From contig NZ_LOJI01000001.1 in NCBI RefSeq assembly GCF_001595965.1, positions 464,178-528,177 on the forward strand: a DNA stretch of 64,000 nucleotides. The letters are read 5' to 3'. The notes beneath the pieces were generated by a model. The model was not told the origin of the DNA. It did no database searches and was given only the letters and a program-made list of their open reading frames with translations. Positions 7,604 to 16,888 of this stretch are shown here, in pieces. Both the position numbers and the translations under genes were made by a program. How positions within the stretch are numbered: position 1 is the stretch's first letter; each line of letters opens with the position of its first letter. The DNA comes from Polynucleobacter yangtzensis (GTDB lineage Bacteria > Pseudomonadota > Gammaproteobacteria > Burkholderiales > Burkholderiaceae).

Positions 7604-9067
7604 GTGACATGGCCATATAATTTCATCACATTTCAGAAGGAGCATTTAGGCGTGCTAATTTGGTTCGTCATTATTTACTGGGTAGTCTCAGTGGGAATTG
7701 GTTTGTGGGCTGCCCTGCGAGTCAAAAATACTGCTGACTTTGCTGCGGCTGGTCATAGCCTTCCTTTGCCGATCGTTACTGCAACGGTATTTGCTACCTG
7801 GTTTGGATCTGAAACTGTTCTAGGAATTCCCGCCACTTTTCTGAAAGAAGGTTTGGGGGGTGTAGTTTCTGATCCATTCGGTTCATCTCTTTGTTTAATT
7901 TTGGTCGGCCTCTTTTTTGCGCGACATCTCTATAACCGTCGCATGCTCACGATTGGTGATTTCTTTCGCGAAAAGTATGGGCGCACTGTAGAGGTTTTAG
8001 TAACTCTCTGTATCGTGGTTTCCTACTTAGGTTGGGTAGCCGCACAAATTAAAGCTTTGGGTCTCGTATTTAATGTCGTGTCTGAGGGCAGTATTTCTCA
8101 GACGGGTGGTATGTTGATCGGTGCTGGCAGTGTGTTGATTTACACCTTGTTTGGAGGTATGTGGTCAGTTGCCATTACGGACTTTATTCAAATGATCATC
8201 ATCGTGATTGGCATGCTCTATATCGGCGGTGAAATGACTTCTCAGACTGGTGGCATTGGCGTAGTCATTGAACATGCGGCCGCAGCTGGTCAATTCAGTA
8301 ACTTCTGGCCGGATATGAATTTGGCGTCCATCTTGGGTTTTGTCGCCGCTTTGTGCACGATGATGTTGGGCTCTATTCCACAACAAGACGTCTTCCAGCG
8401 GATTACCTCATCTAAGAATGTCAATATTGCTGTTCAAGCTGCTTTGCTGGGTGGCGTGTTGTATTTCATTTTTGCTTTTGTGCCGATGTACTTAGCTTAC
8501 TCAGCAACCTTAATTAGTCCGGATTTGGTGAAGCAATATTTAAATACCGATCCACAAATGATCTTGCCGAAACTGATTCTGAATCATGCGCCATTAATTG
8601 CGCAGGTAATGTTCTTTGGAGCGCTTTTATCGGCGATTAAGAGCTGCGCGAGTGCCACCTTATTGGCGCCATCAGTCACGTTTGCTGAAAACATTGTGCG
8701 AGGCTTTTTTAAGCATTTGTCAGACCAGGATTTACTGAAGGTCATGAGAATTACCGTGCTCTGTTTCGCGGTGGTAGTGACATTCTTCGCCATCAACTCA
8801 AATCTTTCGATCTTCAAAATGGTCGAGAACGCCTATAAGGTGACTTTGGTAGCTGCTTTTGTTCCCCTGGCGTTTGGTGTGTATTGGTCAAGGGCCAATT
8901 CTTTGGGTGGCTTGTTGGCGGTGGTTGGAGGCCTTACGGTCTGGATCAGCTGCGAAACCTTAGCGCCTGATGCCATCATGCCCCCTCAATTAGCTGGGTT
9001 GGTGGCGAGTATTGCAGGCATGCTTTTAGGTAGCCTAGTGCCTAGAGATCAATTAAAGGCTATTTAA
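7604..9067 (+). CDS. Sodium:solute symporter (SSS family)
   Basis: A 487-residue protein with about 13 hydrophobic segments and SSS-family landmarks: ADFAAAGHSLP, FATWFGSETVLGIPATF, GFVAALCTMMLGSIPQQDVFQRI and a helix SAIKSCASATLLAPS that matches the sodium-binding region. These inner-membrane carriers use the Na+ gradient to import sugars, amino acids, carboxylates or vitamins. It starts at GTG and is divergent from the squalene/phytoene-synthase-like gene with only 70 bases between. The substrate cannot be assigned from sequence. Confidence 0.88.
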   Translation: MTWPYNFITFQKEHLGVLIWFVIIYWVVSVGIGLWAALRVKNTADFAAAGHSLPLPIVTATVFATWFGSETVLGIPATFLKEGLGGVVSDPFGSSLCLILVGLFFARHLYNRRMLTIGDFFREKYGRTVEVLVTLCIVVSYLGWVAAQIKALGLVFNVVSEGSISQTGGMLIGAGSVLIYTLFGGMWSVAITDFIQMIIIVIGMLYIGGEMTSQTGGIGVVIEHAAAAGQFSNFWPDMNLASILGFVAALCTMMLGSIPQQDVFQRITSSKNVNIAVQAALLGGVLYFIFAFVPMYLAYSATLISPDLVKQYLNTDPQMILPKLILNHAPLIAQVMFFGALLSAIKSCASATLLAPSVTFAENIVRGFFKHLSDQDLLKVMRITVLCFAVVVTFFAINSNLSIFKMVENAYKVTLVAAFVPLAFGVYWSRANSLGGLLAVVGGLTVWISCETLAPDAIMPPQLAGLVASIAGMLLGSLVPRDQLKAI

Positions 9068-9167
9068 GTCAAAGGTTGCTTAAAAATTAGGCAACCTTAA
9101 TTGCTGCAGTGCAAAAATCCAATTAAAATAAACCCAATTCAAAATTTTTAGTTCTTATGGAGTTCCT

Positions 9168-10187
9168 ATGAAAATCTGTGTGATCGGTGGGGGTGGCGCT
9201 ATTGGCGGTTACCTGGCTGTCATGTTGGCGCGAGCAGGCAACGATGTCACTGTTGTTGCTCGTGGCGCAACTTTAGCGGCGATTAAAGAGCGTGGTCTTG
9301 CTCTGATTATGGATGACCAACCAGAGCCTTTGGTTGCCCAAGTAAAGGCTGTGGAAAAAATTCGTGATGCTGAAACTCCAGATGTAGTCATTCTGGCAGT
9401 GAAGGCGCATCAAGTGGAGCCGATCATTGATGACTTGGCTGCGATCATGGGTCCAGAAACCATTTTGATTCCAATGCAAAACGGAATTCCTTGGTGGTAT
9501 TTCCAGAAGCTTGGTGGCGACTATCAAGATCACTCCGTTGAAACGGTAGACGCTGGCGGCGTTGCTAAGAATGCGATTAATCCAAACAACATTATTGGTT
9601 GCGTAGTGTATCCAGCAACCTTTACTCAAGCGCCTGGCGTGATTCGTCACGTGGAAGGTAACCGCTTCCCGTTGGGCGAGCTGGATGGCAAGACTACAGA
9701 GCGCATTCAGAAGATGTCCGAGATGATGGGTGCGGCTGGATTTAAGTCACCCATCTTGGACGATATTCGTTCAGAGATCTGGCTCAAGCTTTGGGGCAAT
9801 ATGACTTTTAACCCAATCAGCTCTTTAACTCACGGCACCTTGGAAGGCATCTGCCAATACCCATTGACCAAAGAGTTGGCCCGTAACATGATGGCCGAAG
9901 CTCAGACTATTGCTGAGAAGTTGGGTGTTACTTTCCGTGTTGATATCGAGCGTCGTATTGCGGGCGCTGAAAAAGTTGGTAAACACAAAACTTCTATGTT
10001 GCAAGACTTAGAGGCTGGTCGTAGCTTGGAGATCGATGCTTTGTTAGGTTCAGTGATTGAGCTTGGCAAGATCACACAAACTCCAACCCCTTGCTTGAAT
10101 ACTGTTTTTGCTTTGACAAAGTATCTGGATGAAAACGTTCAAGCTACCAAAGGTAGCTTGGCGTTGCCTTCAGTATCAGGCTACTAA
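9168..10187 (+). CDS. panE: Ketopantoate reductase family protein (2-dehydropantoate 2-reductase)
   Basis: A 339-residue dehydrogenase starting with a Rossmann fold (MKICVIGGGGAIGGYLAVMLARAG) and containing the ApbA/PanE C-terminal domain (SEIWLKLWGNMTFNPIS, then HKTSMLQDLEAGRSLEIDALLGSVIELG). PanE reduces ketopantoate to pantoate with NADPH for CoA synthesis. A clear ribosome site (GGAG) precedes the ATG. It stands alone and ends at a strong bidirectional hairpin. Many bacteria carry PanE paralogues with other substrates, so the family is secure but the exact reaction less so. Confidence 0.82.
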   Translation: MKICVIGGGGAIGGYLAVMLARAGNDVTVVARGATLAAIKERGLALIMDDQPEPLVAQVKAVEKIRDAETPDVVILAVKAHQVEPIIDDLAAIMGPETILIPMQNGIPWWYFQKLGGDYQDHSVETVDAGGVAKNAINPNNIIGCVVYPATFTQAPGVIRHVEGNRFPLGELDGKTTERIQKMSEMMGAAGFKSPILDDIRSEIWLKLWGNMTFNPISSLTHGTLEGICQYPLTKELARNMMAEAQTIAEKLGVTFRVDIERRIAGAEKVGKHKTSMLQDLEAGRSLEIDALLGSVIELGKITQTPTPCLNTVFALTKYLDENVQATKGSLALPSVSGY

Positions 10188-10210
10188 AAAGTAAAGTTAC
10201 TTCAAATAAA

Positions 10211-10245
10211 AAACCCTTGCTACTCAACATAGCAAGGGTTTTTGC
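10211..10245. terminator. Bidirectional Rho-independent terminator between panE and the FAH-family gene
   Basis: The 12-base arms AAACCCTTGCTA (10211-10222) and TAGCAAGGGTTT (10230-10241) pair around a 7-base loop, with T on the right and A on the left. It lies between two convergent genes and can serve both strands. Confidence 0.9.
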
Positions 10246-10261
10246 TTTTCCAAGTCCTTAA

Positions 10262-11029
10262 TTACTCGAAGCGATTATCGAGTTGTCCTACGCCATCAAT
10301 GATGATGCTGACATTGCTACCAGGCTTCATTGAGCCGACGCCTACGGAAGTACCACAAGCAATGATGTCGCCCACTTCGAGCGGCACATCTTGTGAGATC
10401 AGACTGACCAATTTTGCAGGTGGGAAAATCATATCTGCAATTGGATAGTTTTGACGCTCTTGATCATTGAGGATCGTCTTGATGCTTAGCTTGCTTGGGT
10501 CTACATCAGTAGTGATGTAAGGGCCAAATACACCAAAGGTATTAAAGCTCTTTGCACGTGTCCACTGCGCATAACCAGGATCGCGATTCAGAATTTCAAT
10601 AGCTGTTACATCATTAATACAGGTGTAGCCAAAAATTGCTTTTGCAGCTTCTGCCTCATCCGCTTCATGGCAGCGCTTACCAATCACAATACCAAGCTCA
10701 CCCTCATAAACCACTTTTCCTGTGTAGGATTTGGGCGTGCGAATCACTTGGTTTGCGGCCAAGAATGAGTTATTCCCTTTGAGAAAGTACAAAGGCTCGG
10801 CTGGCACCGCATGTTCAAGTTTGGTGACTAAGGCATGAAAGTTATCCACCATAGCAACCATTTTTGAAGGGGTGCATGGGATGTCGATAGTGACATCAGA
10901 TAACTTGATGGTTTCACCGGTGGCCTTGGGTCCGTTGAATAAATCACCTTCGTACACGGCGATTTGGTCGCCCTGCACCTGCCCTAAACCACTTTTTCCT
11001 TGATGCTGAAATCTAAGCCACTGAGCCAT
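10262..11029 (-). CDS. Fumarylacetoacetate hydrolase (FAH) family protein
   Basis: A 255-residue protein with FAH-fold features: the metal-binding EGELGIVIGK and CINDVTA segments and ARSFNTF-like RAKSFNTFGVFGP. FAH-family members cleave or decarboxylate 2-oxo/1,3-diketo acids, for example in aromatic catabolism or as oxaloacetate decarboxylases, using Mg2+ or Mn2+. No aromatic-degradation cluster is nearby, so the substrate is unknown. It is transcribed away from the GrdB-like gene and converges on panE. Confidence 0.85.
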   Translation of the reverse strand: MAQWLRFQHQGKSGLGQVQGDQIAVYEGDLFNGPKATGETIKLSDVTIDIPCTPSKMVAMVDNFHALVTKLEHAVPAEPLYFLKGNNSFLAANQVIRTPKSYTGKVVYEGELGIVIGKRCHEADEAEAAKAIFGYTCINDVTAIEILNRDPGYAQWTRAKSFNTFGVFGPYITTDVDPSKLSIKTILNDQERQNYPIADMIFPPAKLVSLISQDVPLEVGDIIACGTSVGVGSMKPGSNVSIIIDGVGQLDNRFE

Positions 11030-11085
11030 AATAAGTTCCTATGAAGTTAAATATTTGATATGCAATATCTTACAGGGATGAATTG

Positions 11086-12021
11086 ATGTCTAAGACTTCT
11101 GAGCTTGAATTTGCACCAGAACAGGATCAGCCGGTTCGCTACATAGAGCGCACCCGAAGTTACTACTTGGGTTTGGGTTATGAAAATCCTTATGTTTGGG
11201 CTCACTACATTGATGTTCCATTTAGCCCCCTCAAAAAGCCGCTGACTCAATCAGTGCTGGGGCTCATTACTACGGCTGTCCCATATGACTCGGATAAGGG
11301 TCCGCAGGGTCAGGGCGCCCCTTACAACTCAACAGCTAAGTTTTATCAGCCGTACCAGCAATCCACCGAAGGGGAAGTTGATTTACGGATTGCTCATGTC
11401 GGCATTGATCGCAAGAATGCCAATATGGAAGATAGCAATTGCTGGTTTCCGCTAGAGGCTGCTAAAAGGGCATACGCAACGGGGGAGGTGGGTGCGCTTT
11501 CACCTAATTTTTATGGCTTGCCTACTAATCGCAGTCAGCGCCATACATTGGAAATAGATGCGCCACTTATTTTAGAAATGCTTCAAGCGGATGGCGTAGA
11601 TGTAGCAGTATTGATTCCGAATTGCCCGATCTGTCATCAGAGCCAAAGTTTATTGGCGCGGTATTTGGAGGCTGCGGGAATTTCAACTGTGGTGATGGGC
11701 GCTGCAAAGGATATTGTTGAGTATTGCGGCGTACCGCGATTGTTGTTTAGTGATTTTCCTTTGGGTAATGCTGCAGCAAAGCCGAATGACGTTGCTTCGC
11801 AGGATCTCAATTTTCAATTGGCTTTGCGGCTTTTGGAGTCTGCTCCTGCACCGCGCACAACTGTTCAGTCACCATTGAGATGGTCTGATGATCCTACTTG
11901 GAAAATGGATTACTCCAATCTAGATAGATTGTCTTTACAGGAAATTACACGCTTGCGTGAAGAGGCTGAGCGGGCACGAATTACAGCACGCGAGCTGAGA
12001 GTGAAGACCCTAGGAACTTAG
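11086..12021 (+). CDS. GrdB-like (glycine/sarcosine/betaine reductase selenoprotein B family) protein, Cys form
   Basis: A 311-residue protein, starting at the ATG at 11086 rather than the TTG before it. Segments such as YIDVPFSPLKKPL, LGLITTAVPYD, DLRIAHVGIDRKNAN, NCWFPLEAAKRA and VAVLIPNCPICHQSQSLLARYLEAAGI resemble the GrdB/PrdB-related family. Members from anaerobes use selenocysteine, while here the site is NCPIC (C180 and C183) with no in-frame TGA. No grdA/grdC or thioredoxin partner is nearby, so it is probably a stand-alone redox or cofactor protein of unknown role. Its stop overlaps that of ispB. Confidence 0.6.
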   Translation: MSKTSELEFAPEQDQPVRYIERTRSYYLGLGYENPYVWAHYIDVPFSPLKKPLTQSVLGLITTAVPYDSDKGPQGQGAPYNSTAKFYQPYQQSTEGEVDLRIAHVGIDRKNANMEDSNCWFPLEAAKRAYATGEVGALSPNFYGLPTNRSQRHTLEIDAPLILEMLQADGVDVAVLIPNCPICHQSQSLLARYLEAAGISTVVMGAAKDIVEYCGVPRLLFSDFPLGNAAAKPNDVASQDLNFQLALRLLESAPAPRTTVQSPLRWSDDPTWKMDYSNLDRLSLQEITRLREEAERARITARELRVKTLGT

Positions 12022-13022
12022 GTTTGTCTTGTAAGTGAATATGCGCAGAGTGCTTCTAGCGCCTGAGAAGCGGGGTTTGCAGGGAAGTCTTTGAGATAAG
12101 ACAGGGCTAGGTCTGCTTCACGTTTAGCCGCTGCTTGGGTGTAATCCAGTGCACCAGAGTTTTGTACGGCAGCCAGGATTTGTGCAAAAACATCATCCGG
12201 TAAATCTTGGTTTTGCTCAATTGCTGCACGCACTAAAAGTCGTTCTTCGTTAGTGCCGTTTTCTAATAAGTAAATGAGTGGCAAGGTTGGTTTGCCTTCA
12301 CGCAAATCATCACCAGCATTTTTTCCCATTTGTGCAGCATTGGCCGTGTAATCGAGAAGATCATCCATGAGCTGAAAAGCTGTGCCGATGTGACGGCCAA
12401 ATGCAGCAGCTTGTTCGCGTTGTGCATCAGTAGCGTTGGCAAGAATAGCGCCTAACTCGGTAGAAGCTTCAAATAATTTAGCTGTTTTATAGCGAATGAC
12501 TTGTAGGTAGCTAGCTTCATCAACTTCCGGATCATTCATGTTTAGCAGTTGCAAAACTTCGCCCTCAGCAATCGTATTGGTTGCATCCGACAGAATTTGC
12601 ATCACCCTTAAGTCGTTTGGACCCACCATCATTTGGAAAGCTCGGGAATATAGGAAATCGCCGACTAAAACGCTGGCAGCATTTCCAAAAGCAGCATTCG
12701 CAGTCTCGCGACCTCTTCTGAGGGTGGATTCGTCGACTACGTCATCATGAAGGAGGGTGGCTGTATGAATGAACTCAACTACAGCGGACATCTCCAGAAT
12801 ATGGGGGGTTTCTTTGCCGTTAGCCAGGGATTTGGCCACCAACATCAAAAGGGCGGGCCTTACCCGTTTGCCGCCCGCCTGGATGATATAGGTCGAAATT
12901 TGGTCAATTAAGGCCACTTTTGAGGCCAAACGCTGACGGATAACATCATCTAAGGCCTTGAAATCTAAGGCAATTGGGGCCAGGATTTGGCTTAAGTCAT
13001 TGGTTTTGACAGTGCTAGGCAT
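12018..13022 (-). CDS. ispB: Octaprenyl (polyprenyl) diphosphate synthase
   Basis: Start placed at the ATG at 13020-13022 (MPSTVKTNDL), giving 334 residues. The track's 396-residue version reads upstream through the rplU promoter region and has an unrelated N-terminus. Asp-rich motifs LLHDDVVDES and LMDDLLDY, with GGKRVRPAL before the first, mark a long-chain trans-prenyl diphosphate synthase. It makes the C40-type side chain of ubiquinone from FPP and IPP. It diverges from rplU across 75 bases, a standard proteobacterial arrangement. Confidence 0.94.
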   Translation of the reverse strand: MPSTVKTNDLSQILAPIALDFKALDDVIRQRLASKVALIDQISTYIIQAGGKRVRPALLMLVAKSLANGKETPHILEMSAVVEFIHTATLLHDDVVDESTLRRGRETANAAFGNAASVLVGDFLYSRAFQMMVGPNDLRVMQILSDATNTIAEGEVLQLLNMNDPEVDEASYLQVIRYKTAKLFEASTELGAILANATDAQREQAAAFGRHIGTAFQLMDDLLDYTANAAQMGKNAGDDLREGKPTLPLIYLLENGTNEERLLVRAAIEQNQDLPDDVFAQILAAVQNSGALDYTQAAAKREADLALSYLKDFPANPASQALEALCAYSLTRQT

Positions 13023-13097
13023 GCAAGATATAATAATGGGCTTAGCTGGTCCAGGGTGGATTAGCTTAAATGTAGATATTAATTGAGGTTTCAAACC

Positions 13098-13409
13098 ATG
13101 TACGCGGTCATAAAAACCGGTGGCAAACAGTATAAAGTTGCTGCAGGCGAAAAATTGAAAATAGAACAGATACCAGCGGAAATCGGCAGCGAAATCACTC
13201 TTGACCAAGTCCTCGCCGTTGGCGAAGGCGCTTCACTGAAATTAGGTGATCCATTGGTTAATGGTGCAGCTGTGATGGCCACTGTCGTCTCCCAGGGACG
13301 TCACGATAAAGTGACAATCTTTAAGATGCGCCGTCGCAAGCATTATCAAAAGCACCAAGGCCATCGTCAGAATTTCACTGAAATTTTGATCAACACGATT
13401 AAAGCCTAA
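13098..13409 (+). CDS. rplU: 50S ribosomal protein L21 (bL21)
   Basis: A 103-residue protein starting [15 protein letters not shown] at the ATG at 13098, with a GAGG ribosome site about 10 bases upstream. The track's earlier start adds five residues not found in the family. The end [22 protein letters not shown] is the typical L21 tail that binds 23S rRNA. It is followed after 18 bases by rpmA as a two-gene ribosomal operon. Confidence 0.97.
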   Translation: MYAVIKTGGKQYKVAAGEKLKIEQIPAEIGSEITLDQVLAVGEGASLKLGDPLVNGAAVMATVVSQGRHDKVTIFKMRRRKHYQKHQGHRQNFTEILINTIKA

Positions 13410-13427
13410 TTCAGGTAGGAGAAAGAT

Positions 13428-13688
13428 ATGGCACAGAAAAAAGGCGGCGGCTCAACACGAAATGGTCGCGACTCAGAATCGAAACGCTTAGGCGTTAAGG
13501 TATTTGGCGGCGAGCATATTAATGCTGGCAGCATCATCATTCGTCAACGTGGTACACGTGTTCATCCAGGTGCAAACGTTGGTATTGGTAAAGATCACAC
13601 TTTGTTTGCCTTAATTGACGGACAAGTGGAATTCGGCGTTAAGGGTGCTTTGAAGAAGGCCCAAGTTTCAGTCCTGCCTCGTTCATAA
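13428..13688 (+). CDS. rpmA: 50S ribosomal protein L27 (bL27)
   Basis: An 86-residue protein starting [22 protein letters not shown] with the core [29 protein letters not shown]. The N-terminal tail reaches the peptidyl transferase centre. A GGAG ribosome site precedes the ATG. It is followed by a terminator before obgE. Confidence 0.97.
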   Translation: MAQKKGGGSTRNGRDSESKRLGVKVFGGEHINAGSIIIRQRGTRVHPGANVGIGKDHTLFALIDGQVEFGVKGALKKAQVSVLPRS

Positions 13689-13745
13689 GGCGCCTGACTG
13701 AGACTCGTTTGATTCAGATTTATTCCGAATTTAACTCTTAGGAAC

Positions 13746-13772
13746 AGGCCTCGCTAAGCGAGGCCTTTTTTA
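13746..13772 (+). terminator. Rho-independent terminator ending at the obgE start
   Basis: GC-rich arms AGGCCTCGC and GCGAGGCCT are followed by a run of six T (13766-13771). The T-run ends four bases before the obgE ATG at 13776. The hairpin would end rplU-rpmA transcripts. It also occupies the place where an obgE ribosome site would be expected. Confidence 0.85.
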
Positions 13773-13775
13773 TTC

Positions 13776-14864
13776 ATGAAATTTATAGACGAAGCACGTA
13801 TTGAAGTAATTGCCGGGCAAGGTGGTGCCGGAAGTGCCTCTATGCGCCGTGAAAAGTTCATTGAATTTGGCGGTCCTGATGGCGGTGACGGTGGCAAAGG
13901 CGGTAGCGTCTGGGCAACGGCAGATCGCAATATCAATACTTTGATCGATTACCGCTACGCAAAAACGCACACTGCAAAAAATGGTGAGCCTGGCCGCGGA
14001 GCTGATTGTTATGGTCGTGCTGGTGATGACATTGAGCTGCGCATGCCCGTTGGCACGATTATTTCTGATTATGAAACTGGCGAACCTATTGCCGACTTAA
14101 CTACGCATGGTGAGCGCCTTTGCTTAGCGCAGGGCGGTGTTGGTGGTTGGGGCAATATTCACTTTAAGAGCAGTACAAATAGAGCGCCGCGCCAAAAGAC
14201 AAACGGCAAACCTGGTGAGCGTCGTAAATTGAAATTAGAGCTTAAGGTATTGGCTGACGTTGGTTTGTTGGGCATGCCTAATGCGGGTAAATCAACATTG
14301 ATTACTGCCGTTTCGAATGCGCGTCCAAAGATTGCGGATTATCCATTTACAACCCTCCATCCAAATTTGGGTGTGGTGCGTGTGGGTGCTGAGCGAAGTT
14401 TTGTGATTGCCGATATTCCTGGTTTGATTGAGGGTGCGGCTGAAGGCGCTGGTTTGGGCCATCGCTTCTTGCGTCACTTGCAACGCACGGGTGTGCTGCT
14501 TCACTTGGTCGATATCGCTCCTTTTGATGCGAATGTTGATCCGGTAGATGATGCTGTGGCGATTGTGAATGAGTTGCGTAAGTATGACGAAGCCTTGGTT
14601 GAAAAACCACGTTGGTTAGTGCTTAACAAAGTCGACATGATTCCTGAAGAGGATCGCAAAAAGGTTGTTGCTGACTTTGTGAAAAAGTTTAAGTGGAAAG
14701 GTCCTGTATTTGAGATTTCCGCTCTGACCGGCATGGGCTGCGACAAGCTTTGCTACTCTTTGCAAGATTATTTAGACTCTGTACGCCGTGATCGTGATGA
14801 TGCTGATGAGCGTGCTCAAGATCCTCGCTATAAAGACCAGCTAGAAGATAAAAAACCAGATTAA
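13776..14864 (+). CDS. obgE: GTPase ObgE/CgtA, ribosome assembly factor
   Basis: A 362-residue protein starting [43 protein letters not shown], the glycine-rich Obg fold. A G domain follows (P-loop [23 protein letters not shown]). ObgE binds the 50S subunit and links late ribosome assembly to GTP and stress levels. The start is fixed by family homology, yet no Shine-Dalgarno sequence lies between the terminator T-run and the ATG. Expression therefore relies on read-through, a promoter inside or near the terminator, or leaderless initiation. The C-terminus lacks a long extra domain. Confidence 0.96.
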   Translation: MKFIDEARIEVIAGQGGAGSASMRREKFIEFGGPDGGDGGKGGSVWATADRNINTLIDYRYAKTHTAKNGEPGRGADCYGRAGDDIELRMPVGTIISDYETGEPIADLTTHGERLCLAQGGVGGWGNIHFKSSTNRAPRQKTNGKPGERRKLKLELKVLADVGLLGMPNAGKSTLITAVSNARPKIADYPFTTLHPNLGVVRVGAERSFVIADIPGLIEGAAEGAGLGHRFLRHLQRTGVLLHLVDIAPFDANVDPVDDAVAIVNELRKYDEALVEKPRWLVLNKVDMIPEEDRKKVVADFVKKFKWKGPVFEISALTGMGCDKLCYSLQDYLDSVRRDRDDADERAQDPRYKDQLEDKKPD

Positions 14865-14885
14865 ATATTCCATTTGCTCTTTGCT

Positions 14886-15674
14886 ATGAATGCTAAAAAA
14901 ACTCAACGGATTGTTGTCAAAGTAGGCTCTAGTCTTGTCACCAATAATGGTGAAGGTTTAGATCATGCTGCGATTGCTATGTGGGCAGAGCAAATGGCAG
15001 GCCTATTAAAGGCTGGTCATGAAGTATTGATGGTGAGTTCAGGTGCAATTGCTGAGGGTATGCAACGCTTGGGATGGACCAAGCGTCCACAAGAAATTCA
15101 TCAGCTACAGGCAGCCGCTGCAGTTGGTCAGATGGGTTTGGTGCAGGTTTATGAGAGTTGTTTTGCGCGCTTCAATTTGCGTAGCGCTCAGATTTTGCTG
15201 ACGAATGCAGATTTAGCTGATGCGGAACGAAATGCCAATGCTAGAGCTACTCTGGACACGCTATTGAAGCTGGGTGTCGTTCCAATTATTAATGAGAATG
15301 ACACCGTAGTTACCGATGAAATTAAGTTTGGTGACAATGACAGTCTTGCTGCATTAGTAACCAATTTAATTCATGCAGATCTCTTGGTTATTTTGACCGA
15401 TCAAGGTGGTTTGTTTACTGCAGACCCACGTCAAAATCCTAATGCCATATTGTTAGCAGATGCTATTGCTGGCGATCCTACCTTAGAAAAAATGGCTGGT
15501 GGTGCAGCAAGCGAACTAAGCAAGGGTGGAATGCTCACGAAGGTATTGGCTGCCAAGATTGCTGTGAAGACTGGTGCAGCAACTGTAATTGCTTCTGGAC
15601 GCGAACCCAATGTCCTGACCCGTCTAATGGCTGGCGAGAAGATTGGTACCCGTTTAGCGCTGCTTTCTCAGTAA
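14886..15674 (+). CDS. proB: Glutamate 5-kinase without PUA domain
   Basis: A 262-residue amino-acid kinase that phosphorylates glutamate to start proline synthesis. Start is the ATG at 14886 ([20 protein letters not shown]); the TTG at 14874 is less likely. Kinase motifs include [32 protein letters not shown] and [14 protein letters not shown]. coli ProB has 367 residues and a C-terminal PUA domain. Here the gene stops right after the kinase fold ([10 protein letters not shown]), and the next gene ends 4 bases later, so the PUA domain is absent. Its partner proA is at 57 kb. Confidence 0.93.
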   Translation: MNAKKTQRIVVKVGSSLVTNNGEGLDHAAIAMWAEQMAGLLKAGHEVLMVSSGAIAEGMQRLGWTKRPQEIHQLQAAAAVGQMGLVQVYESCFARFNLRSAQILLTNADLADAERNANARATLDTLLKLGVVPIINENDTVVTDEIKFGDNDSLAALVTNLIHADLLVILTDQGGLFTADPRQNPNAILLADAIAGDPTLEKMAGGAASELSKGGMLTKVLAAKIAVKTGAATVIASGREPNVLTRLMAGEKIGTRLALLSQ

Positions 15675-15677
15675 TTT

Positions 15678-16244
15678 TTAATAGATCACGCCAAATGAAT
15701 TGCTGGGCTTTGTACCGCCAGTGAATGATTTTGGATTGAGAGATTGAACGATATTTTTGATATCTTTTTCTTGGGCGTTGATATTACAAAAAGCCCCTTG
15801 AGCTAAAGCTGCTTGATATCGATTTGCAGTGCGTTGTTTCATGACTTTCCACTCTCCCAAAGGATTTTCTTTCCACTTCCCATTTTCAAGGCTTCCATAA
15901 AGGCGCCATTGAAACGAGTCGCATCTAATTCCCTCATATTGGGCTTGCTGCTCCCCACTTGGGTTGGTGATGACAACAATATAGCGAGTCACCCCATCGG
16001 CACCAATCAGTATGGAGCTGGTGTCGACCGCAAATTTAAAAATAGTTTCCTGTGACACATAAAAAGGCACTAAGGTCGCTTGGTTGGGTGGATTCAGTGG
16101 CATTGTAGTTGTGCCCTCTTTAAATACCATTGGCGCAAAAGGATCTACGCCGCTAATCAGGGGATCTCCAGCGCATGCGGACAAGGCGAGGCCAAAAATA
16201 GCGCTGCAGAAATAAGGTAAGGTGCGTTTGATGAGAATCTTCAT
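15678..16244 (-). CDS. CNP1-like family lipoprotein
   Basis: A 188-residue protein with a signal peptide and lipobox ending LALSAC (about residues 18-25), so it is probably exported and lipid-anchored. The central region ([41 protein letters not shown] and the CNIN stretch) resembles the CNP1 family, first named in Neisseria and common next to rppH in betaproteobacteria. No function is known. It overlaps rppH by 4 bases (ATGA), so the two are co-translated, and converges on proB. Confidence 0.72.
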   Translation of the reverse strand: MKILIKRTLPYFCSAIFGLALSACAGDPLISGVDPFAPMVFKEGTTTMPLNPPNQATLVPFYVSQETIFKFAVDTSSILIGADGVTRYIVVITNPSGEQQAQYEGIRCDSFQWRLYGSLENGKWKENPLGEWKVMKQRTANRYQAALAQGAFCNINAQEKDIKNIVQSLNPKSFTGGTKPSNSFGVIY

Positions 16245-16840
16245 TTGGATTGGTCTTTTGGGTTTTCATCTTTAGGGTGGTCATTGCGTTCACCGTAAAA
16301 GGACTGAATTAAATCGAGAGGAGATCCCCAGGCAAGCTGTTGCATACGCATTCCGCGTGATAGGTAGCGCGCCAATTCGGATAATGCAAGTTGATACACT
16401 TCGCGTTTGAAACCAATAACGGCATCTAATTGAATCCAAAATGGAACCCAGCGCCAAGCATCAAACTCAGGATGCTCTGAGGCGCGCAGTTGAATATCGC
16501 TGTCTAAACCTACTAGACGCAAGAGAAACCAGATTTGTTTTTGTCCGCGATAGGCGGCACGGTGGACGCGGGTGGAGTTTTGGCGGCGCAGGTACTCCTC
16601 AGGGACATCGTAGCGAAGCCAATCCCTGGTGCGTCCAATAATTTGGACATGCTCCGGCAGTAAGCCAACCTCCTCATGCAATTCGCGGTACATAGCCTGT
16701 TCAGGGCTTTCACCATGCTGAATCCCACCCTGTGGGAATTGCCACGAATGCTGCCCAACGCGTTTTCCCCAGAAAACCTCGTTACGGCTGTTGAGGAGGA
16801 CAATGCCGACATTCGGGCGATACCCTTCACGGTCAAGCAT
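16241..16840 (-). CDS. rppH: RNA pyrophosphohydrolase
   Basis: A 199-residue Nudix protein starting [27 protein letters not shown]. The box [23 protein letters not shown] follows WQFPQ, as in RppH. It removes pyrophosphate from 5' triphosphate mRNA and so starts RNase E-dependent decay. It diverges from proS with 48 bases between, a conserved pairing. The C-terminal extra 40 residues ([18 protein letters not shown]) are charged and variable. Confidence 0.95.
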   Translation of the reverse strand: MLDREGYRPNVGIVLLNSRNEVFWGKRVGQHSWQFPQGGIQHGESPEQAMYRELHEEVGLLPEHVQIIGRTRDWLRYDVPEEYLRRQNSTRVHRAAYRGQKQIWFLLRLVGLDSDIQLRASEHPEFDAWRWVPFWIQLDAVIGFKREVYQLALSELARYLSRGMRMQQLAWGSPLDLIQSFYGERNDHPKDENPKDQSK

Positions 16841-16888
16841 GATCGTGCCTCAAATCCTTTAAAATCAACGATTTGATTATATCCATAC

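Noticed and set aside
13023-13208. Extended N-terminus of ispB in the ORF track
   Set aside because: It crosses the rplU start and promoter region, and the family start matches the ATG at 13022.
14292-14610. Antisense ORFs in obgE rich in His and Gln
   Set aside because: Composition is the reverse image of obgE codons; no signs of a real gene.
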